Assembly (NCBI GenBank): GCA_013813755.1
Contig: JACCRD010000048.1
Coordinates: 1 to 18,127 of the forward strand
Length of the DNA stretch: 18,127 nucleotides
From: Acidobacteriota bacterium
GTDB lineage: Bacteria; Acidobacteriota; Blastocatellia; Pyrinomonadales; Pyrinomonadaceae
Reading direction: 5' to 3'
Made by a program: the position numbers and the translations under genes. Below are positions 14,782 to 18,127 of the stretch, in pieces. The notes under the pieces were generated by a model. That model was not told where the DNA came from and did no database searches. It was given only the letters and a program-made list of their open reading frames with translations. The first letter of the stretch is position 1. The number at the start of each line of letters is the position of its first letter.

Positions 14782-15063
14782 TTATTTCGCTTGCTGTGCT
14801 TTCATATACGCCCGCAAAATCTCGTTGATTTTCGTTTTATAATCACGCTCTTGCGCTTTGAAAAATTCAATAACGTCGCGGTCAACCGCAAGAGTTTCCT
14901 GTGAATTAAGCTGAATTGGTTTTGAGCCTTTGCGCCAAATTGCTTTTGCCCACATTTCTTCCGTGATTTCGGGAATGTCGGAAAGGTTAATGTCTTCGTC
15001 GGTCATCGCGTCAATTCTTGCCCAATCGGTTTGCGATTCCTTTGTTGTATTTTGTTTGTTCAT
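14782..15063 (-). CDS. brnA: BrnA-family antitoxin
   Basis: This 93-residue protein resembles BrnA antitoxins, ribbon-helix-helix DNA-binding proteins that neutralise BrnT. The C-terminal half (about 58-90: LAVDRDVIEFFKAQERDYKTKINEILRAYM, given here by its parts LAVDRDVIEFF and KINEILRAYM) matches the RHH core, and the N-terminal acidic part with W14, W38 and W43 fits the toxin-binding region. It overlaps brnT by 53 nt, as is usual for the pair, and is translated second. BrnA proteins repress their own promoter; a palindrome stands just upstream of brnT. Confidence 0.9.
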   Translation of the reverse strand: MNKQNTTKESQTDWARIDAMTDEDINLSDIPEITEEMWAKAIWRKGSKPIQLNSQETLAVDRDVIEFFKAQERDYKTKINEILRAYMKAQQAK

Positions 15064-15301
15064 TTTTAGTCGCTTTTCTGAGCGAAATAATTCTGGTTAT
15101 TTCCTCGTCTTCGGTATAAACCGTTGTAACAATTCTTCCGCTTAAAACTCCGATTGTAACGAGCCGCGACTCGCCATAATCAAAACGGTCATCTATAAAA
15201 ATGACTCTATAACTTTCAAAAATTCGCCAAGCGTCCGCAAAATCCAAACCGTGTCTTTGCAAATTTATCACCCGCTTACTTTCGTCCCATTCAAATTTCA
15301 T
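15011..15301 (-). CDS. brnT: BrnT-family ribonuclease toxin
   Basis: This 96-residue protein is a BrnT toxin, a RelE-like ribonuclease fold that inhibits translation by cutting RNA. The N-terminus MKFEWDESKRVINLQRHGLDF matches the family pattern (FEWDE...K...HGV.F), and the later VTIGVLSGRIVTTVYTEDEE (48-67) and RIISLRKATKNEQTKY (70-85) carry the conserved Arg and Tyr/Glu positions. No key residue appears lost, so the system is probably intact. It starts 29 nt after the mltG stop, in the same orientation, with no clear Shine-Dalgarno; low translation relative to the antitoxin would suit a toxin. Confidence 0.9.
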   Translation of the reverse strand: MKFEWDESKRVINLQRHGLDFADAWRIFESYRVIFIDDRFDYGESRLVTIGVLSGRIVTTVYTEDEEITRIISLRKATKNEQTKYNKGIANRLGKN

Positions 15302-15329
15302 TGTAAAGACAATTGACCGCCCGCGTCAA
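15300..15329 (-). promoter_or_regulatory. Candidate brnTA promoter and palindromic operator
   Basis: On the minus strand, TTGACG (15329-15324) and TACAAT (15305-15300) match sigma-70 boxes in 5 of 6 positions each at 18-nt spacing. The same stretch holds an inverted repeat TTGAC-N7-GTCAA (15313-15329), plausible as an RHH operator for BrnA. The -10 box overlaps the brnT ATG, so this promoter would start inside brnT. Confidence 0.35.
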
Positions 15330-16379
15330 TTATTTATTTCGCTGCTCGGCGAGCCATTTTTGATAGGCGGCTTTTCCGCGCTCGAAATCGGTCGCACTGG
15401 CGTAAAAATGGTGTGAGCCGTCGTTTTTCTCGACATTTAAGACGTAGAAAATATAATCAGTTTTGGCTGGATTAAGCGCGGCTTCGAGGGCACTTTCGGA
15501 AATGGATGAAATTGGTCCGGGCGGGATGCCGCCGAAACGTCTCGTGTTGTAAGGTGAATCAACTTCCAAATCACTTTTGTTGATCGTCCCGTCCCAACGA
15601 TTCTGCATTTTCGCCACATAAACAGCGGTTTGGTCAATTCCCAGAGGAATATTTTTGCTCAAACGATTGTAAATAACCGAGGCAACCATGGCGCGTTCTG
15701 CGTCAAATTTTGATTCGGTTTCGACGAGCGATGCGATAGTTACAATCTCGTGCGGAGTTCTGCCAAGCGCGCGTGCGCGTTCGTTCCATTCAGGTTGCCA
15801 AACTCTCTTAAATTGCTCGACCATACGCCGGATGACTTCCGCCGGTTTTGTGTCACGCGGAAAGTCGTAAGTGCTCGGAAACATATAGCCTTCGAGATTT
15901 TTTGCCTTCGAATCAAAATCCTTTATTAAAGTCGAGTCGTCCATTAAAGTCAAAATTGCCTTTTCGTCTGTCGGAGGAGTTGTCGGAAACTTTTCGTGGA
16001 TGCGCTTCGCGATGTCAAAGCGCGTGTAGCCTTCGGGAACAGTAAATTTTGTAGTGCGTTCTTCGCCTTTTGAGAGTTCGCTTAAAACTTGCAGCGGCGT
16101 AATCGGTGAAGCGAATTGATATTCGCCAGCCTTTAGATTGCTTGCGTCGCCGAATGAACGCAGGTAAATTTGGATTGGCAATTCGTTTTGCAAAATGCCT
16201 TCAGCCTGAAGTTTGCCGATGATTTCATTCGGCGTCGAGCCTTTCAGAATTTGAATAAATTGGCTGGCTTTTGAATGTTGGTGCGATTTATTTAAGGAAC
16301 TATAAATCCAGATAGAAACGCCGACCGCGGCTAAAAGCGACAGAACAAATAATACAGAAAGAATTTTGATAAATTTCAT
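15330..16379 (-). CDS. mltG: Endolytic murein transglycosylase MltG
   Basis: This 349-residue membrane protein cuts nascent glycan strands and so limits their length. An N-terminal membrane helix (about 4-28) is followed by a LysM-like segment, TVPEGYTRFDIAKRI (113-127), LEGYMFPSTYDF (162-173), and ASLVETES (216-223) with the catalytic glutamate E220. The C-terminal YNTRRFGGIPPGPISS and SALEAALNP segments are diagnostic of YceG/MltG. I chose ATG 16379, which begins with a membrane-helix start; a longer version from 16424 would add 15 residues encoded inside an intergenic repeat. brnT follows 28 nt after its stop. The neighbouring cell-wall block at 1.2-10.4 kb makes a shared role plausible but does not show it. 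Confidence 0.96.
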   Translation of the reverse strand: MKFIKILSVLFVLSLLAAVGVSIWIYSSLNKSHQHSKASQFIQILKGSTPNEIIGKLQAEGILQNELPIQIYLRSFGDASNLKAGEYQFASPITPLQVLSELSKGEERTTKFTVPEGYTRFDIAKRIHEKFPTTPPTDEKAILTLMDDSTLIKDFDSKAKNLEGYMFPSTYDFPRDTKPAEVIRRMVEQFKRVWQPEWNERARALGRTPHEIVTIASLVETESKFDAERAMVASVIYNRLSKNIPLGIDQTAVYVAKMQNRWDGTINKSDLEVDSPYNTRRFGGIPPGPISSISESALEAALNPAKTDYIFYVLNVEKNDGSHHFYASATDFERGKAAYQKWLAEQRNK

Positions 16380-16403
16380 TAGGTTGAATTTTAGCAGAAA
16401 AAT

Positions 16404-16436
16404 TAAACGCAGATAAACGCGCATTAACGCAGACAG
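16404..16436 (+). repeat. Copy of dispersed CGCAGATAA repeat upstream of mltG
   Basis: TAAACGCAGATAA (16404-16416) followed by CGCGCATTAACGCAGACAG repeats the unit found at 17091-17103 as its reverse complement (13 of 13 bases identical). It lies in the divergent region between mltG and thpR. Confidence 0.6.
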
Positions 16437-16477
16437 AGGAATTTAACTTTTGATCTGAAATTTTATATTTTTGATTT

Positions 16478-17050
16478 ATGACGAAAAGAATTTTCGCGGC
16501 AATTAATATTTCAAATGAAACGAAAACGAAAGCCTCCGAATATATAAAAAATTTAAAAAGCGAATTTTCGGATTTGCGCGTCGGTTGGGAAAAGACGGAA
16601 AAACTTCACTTGACGCTAAAATTTTTTGGCGACATTGACGATTCTGATTTACAAAAATTAAATGAGGCGGCTTTTGAAACCGCCCGTCAAATTCCAAAAT
16701 TTAATTTACAAACTTCTGCTACCGGCGTATTTCCATCTCAAAGAAAAGCGCGCGTTTTGTGGCTCGGTATTAAAGATGAAACGGGAACTTTACAGAAACT
16801 TTCCGAAGTCTTCGAAACAAATTGCGCGAAACACGAATTTGCCAAAGAGACAAGAAGTTTCAGAGCGCATTTGACGATAGCGCGGTTGCGCGAGCCTGAA
16901 AAGTCGAAGAAATTAATTGAAAAGCATCTGGAAACAGAGATTAAACCTACTCGATTTGAAGTTTCAGAGATTGTGATTTACGAAAGTCACCTGCAAAAAT
17001 CAGGCTCAATTTATACAATTGTTTCAAACCAAAAACTTAAAGAAAATTAA
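16478..17050 (+). CDS. thpR: RNA 2',3'-cyclic phosphodiesterase (LigT/2H family)
   Basis: This 190-residue protein belongs to the 2H phosphoesterases, which open 2',3'-cyclic phosphates to 2'-phosphates on RNA ends. Both histidine motifs are present: HLTL (44-47) in KLHLTLKFFGDI, and HLTI (131-134) in FRAHLTIARL. The N-terminus MTKRIFAAINI and the length fit ThpR. ATG at 16478 has no good Shine-Dalgarno. It is the only plus-strand gene after 10.4 kb and diverges from mltG across a short region carrying a repeat copy; its stop overlaps a long imperfect inverted repeat. Confidence 0.94.
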   Translation: MTKRIFAAINISNETKTKASEYIKNLKSEFSDLRVGWEKTEKLHLTLKFFGDIDDSDLQKLNEAAFETARQIPKFNLQTSATGVFPSQRKARVLWLGIKDETGTLQKLSEVFETNCAKHEFAKETRSFRAHLTIARLREPEKSKKLIEKHLETEIKPTRFEVSEIVIYESHLQKSGSIYTIVSNQKLKEN

Positions 17051-17122
17051 CCGCCGATTCACGCGGATAAGCGCAGATAAATAAATATTCTTATCTGCGT
17101 TTACCTATGTTCATCTGCGGTT
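17049..17122. repeat. Imperfect inverted repeat built from CGCAGATAA units
   Basis: Arms 17049-17080 and 17091-17122 pair in 24 of 32 positions around a 10-nt loop. The innermost nine bases (CGCAGATAA/TTATCTGCG) are perfect and the outermost six (AACCGC/GCGGTT) also match. It fills the gap between two convergent genes and overlaps the thpR stop, so it may act as a bidirectional terminator. The unit matches the copy at 16404-16416. Confidence 0.7.
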
Positions 17123-17127
17123 AATTC

Positions 17128-17730
17128 TTATTTTTCTTTAAGATATTTTTCAATCGCCTGCGTTACCACTTCGCTGTCCGGTTTATCCTTTGATGAAAAT
17201 CGCGCCACGATTTGACCTTTTTTATTAACCAGAAATTTGTTGAAGTTCCAGGAAATATCGCCAGCAAATGCCGGATTTGTTTCTTTGCCGGTTAAAAATG
17301 TGTAAAGCGGGTCCTGGTCTGCGCCTTTGACGGAGATTTTGGCAAACATCGGAAACGTAACTTTATATTTCGATTCGCAAAACTCTTTTATTTCCTTTTC
17401 AGTTCCGGGTTCCTGCTCGCTAAAATTGTTGGCAGGGAAGCCGAGAACGTAAAATTTTTGGGCGTTATACTTTTCGTAAATCTTTTGCAAACCTTCATAC
17501 TGTGGCGTATAACCGCATTTGCTGGCGGTATTGACTATTAATAAAACAGTGCCTTTATATTTTTTTAATTTAACGTCTTTTCCGTCAATATCCTTCAGTG
17601 GAAATTCATAGATTGATTTCGGTTTAACTGATTCAGACGACGTTGAATTTTCTTCAACATCGTTTGCAAAAGACATCACAAAACCTCCAATAATCACAAC
17701 GAAGAGCAAGCTAACAATAATTTTTAACAT
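17128..17730 (-). CDS. Glutathione peroxidase-family thiol peroxidase, secreted or membrane-anchored
   Basis: This 200-residue enzyme should reduce peroxides using a catalytic cysteine, probably with thioredoxin-like donors as in other bacterial non-selenium members. The tetrad is complete: C72 in TASKCGYTPQY, Q106 in EQEPG, and W161-N162 in ISWNFNKF. A second cysteine (C118 in KEFCESKY) is at the position often used for the resolving thiol. Residues 1-22 form a signal sequence or anchor (MLKIIVSLLFVVIIGGFVMS), followed by an Asn/Ser/Glu-rich spacer, so it acts outside the cytoplasm. It is downstream of the SPFH gene by 26 bp on the same strand and ends facing thpR. Confidence 0.94.
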   Translation of the reverse strand: MLKIIVSLLFVVIIGGFVMSFANDVEENSTSSESVKPKSIYEFPLKDIDGKDVKLKKYKGTVLLIVNTASKCGYTPQYEGLQKIYEKYNAQKFYVLGFPANNFSEQEPGTEKEIKEFCESKYKVTFPMFAKISVKGADQDPLYTFLTGKETNPAFAGDISWNFNKFLVNKKGQIVARFSSKDKPDSEVVTQAIEKYLKEK

Positions 17731-17756
17731 AATTTTTTTACCATTATTTTAATTTT

Positions 17757-18127
17757 TTATCTGCCTAATTCACGCGGCGGGCGCGGCGGAGCAGGCAATT
17801 CCTCTTTTTTCTTTTCACCTGTTTCGCTGAAAACTTCTTTGATCGCGCCGATGCTGGAAAGCATCGCGGATGTTTCCATCGGCATAAAAATCACCTTTGC
17901 ATTTTGCGTGCGCGTCATGTCGCGCAAACTTTCAATATACCGCGCCGTAATTAGATACTGCGTCGTTTGCTGCGGATCGCCGATGGCTTGCGAAATTTGC
18001 GCGATTGCCTGCGCTTCCGCCGATGCCGCTTTGAGCCTGGCTTGCGCCGCGCCGTCGGCTGATAAAATCGCCGATTCCTTTTCGCCTTCCGAGCGCGTGA
18101 TTGCTGCCTGTTTTTCGCCTTCGGCGC
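17757..18127 (-). CDS. SPFH/stomatin-like protein, C-terminal part only
   Basis: The last 371 bases read open on the minus strand to a TAA at 17757-17759, giving about 122 residues. They begin AEGEKQAAITRSEGEKESAI, the Ala/Glu-rich coiled coil of SPFH/band-7 proteins, followed by YLITARYIESLRDMTRTQ, VIFMPMETSAMLSS and IGAIKEVFS, as in QmcA/stomatin-like members. The N-terminal membrane hairpin and SPFH domain lie beyond the window edge. The tail ends in Pro/Arg (PAPPRPPRELGR). These proteins form oligomeric membrane scaffolds. The partner NfeD gene is not in view and would lie upstream if present. Confidence 0.85.
   Translation of the reverse strand, partial: AEGEKQAAITRSEGEKESAILSADGAAQARLKAASAEAQAIAQISQAIGDPQQTTQYLITARYIESLRDMTRTQNAKVIFMPMETSAMLSSIGAIKEVFSETGEKKKEELPAPPRPPRELGR

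Noticed and set aside
16380..16424. Longer mltG from ATG 16424
   Set aside because: The extra 15 residues are encoded largely by an intergenic repeat, and the membrane helix begins properly at ATG 16379.
17041..17125. CRISPR-like repeated units
   Set aside because: Units are few, degenerate and arranged as an inverted repeat without regular spacers or cas genes.

Overview
The window looks like chromosomal DNA of a free-living Gram-negative-type bacterium with moderate to low GC and A-rich intergenic gaps. My best guess is Acidobacteriota, perhaps the Blastocatellia/Pyrinomonadales group. This is inferred from gene content (FHA/kinase/PP2C proteins next to cell-wall genes), protein style and dispersed repeats of the form CGCAGATAAACGCAGAT. 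No rRNA or marker gene confirms it. I saw no tRNA, rRNA, CRISPR array, insertion sequence or phage gene. Coding density is high and no gene-free stretch exceeds 300 bases; the longest is about 253 bp.

Layout. (1) 54-1205 (+): a compact GH1-like glycosidase, ending 6 bp from the convergent FHA gene. (2) 1212-10370: a cell-wall and phospho-signalling block built outward from a divergent promoter region (3735-3987). Leftward runs a Ser/Thr kinase with one membrane segment and an extracytoplasmic SH3-like tail, then an FHA protein. Rightward runs a second FHA protein, a PbpA/PBP2-like transpeptidase, a RodA/FtsW-type SEDS glycosyltransferase and a PP2C phosphatase with its own membrane anchor. 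(3) 10434-15301 (-): a long same-strand run of TrmH/SpoU methyltransferase, lipoprotein cyclophilin, dtd, cytosolic cyclophilin, retropepsin-like protease, HAD phosphatase, small membrane protein and a BrnT/BrnA toxin-antitoxin pair. (4) 15330-18127: mltG (-), thpR (+), a glutathione peroxidase-like protein (-) and the C-terminal end of an SPFH/stomatin-like protein (-) cut by the window edge.

How the genes fit together. The block at 1.2-10.4 kb carries the same functional set as the actinobacterial pknB-pstP-fha-rodA-pbpA cluster: kinase, phosphatase, phosphopeptide readers, and a SEDS polymerase with its transpeptidase. Here it is split into two divergent arms, has SH3-like and TPR-like extracytoplasmic parts instead of PASTA repeats, and carries two FHA proteins that both have an FhaA-type N-terminal region. 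A likely reading is kinase/phosphatase control of the RodA-PBP pair through FHA adaptors. mltG about 5 kb away adds another peptidoglycan enzyme. The most interesting points are this rearranged module, a short Thr-Glu-hydrophobic motif shared by the disordered linkers of its signalling proteins, the N-out two-helix topology of the transpeptidase, a 20-bp perfect hairpin just upstream of dtd, and a palindrome/promoter-like element at the start of brnT.
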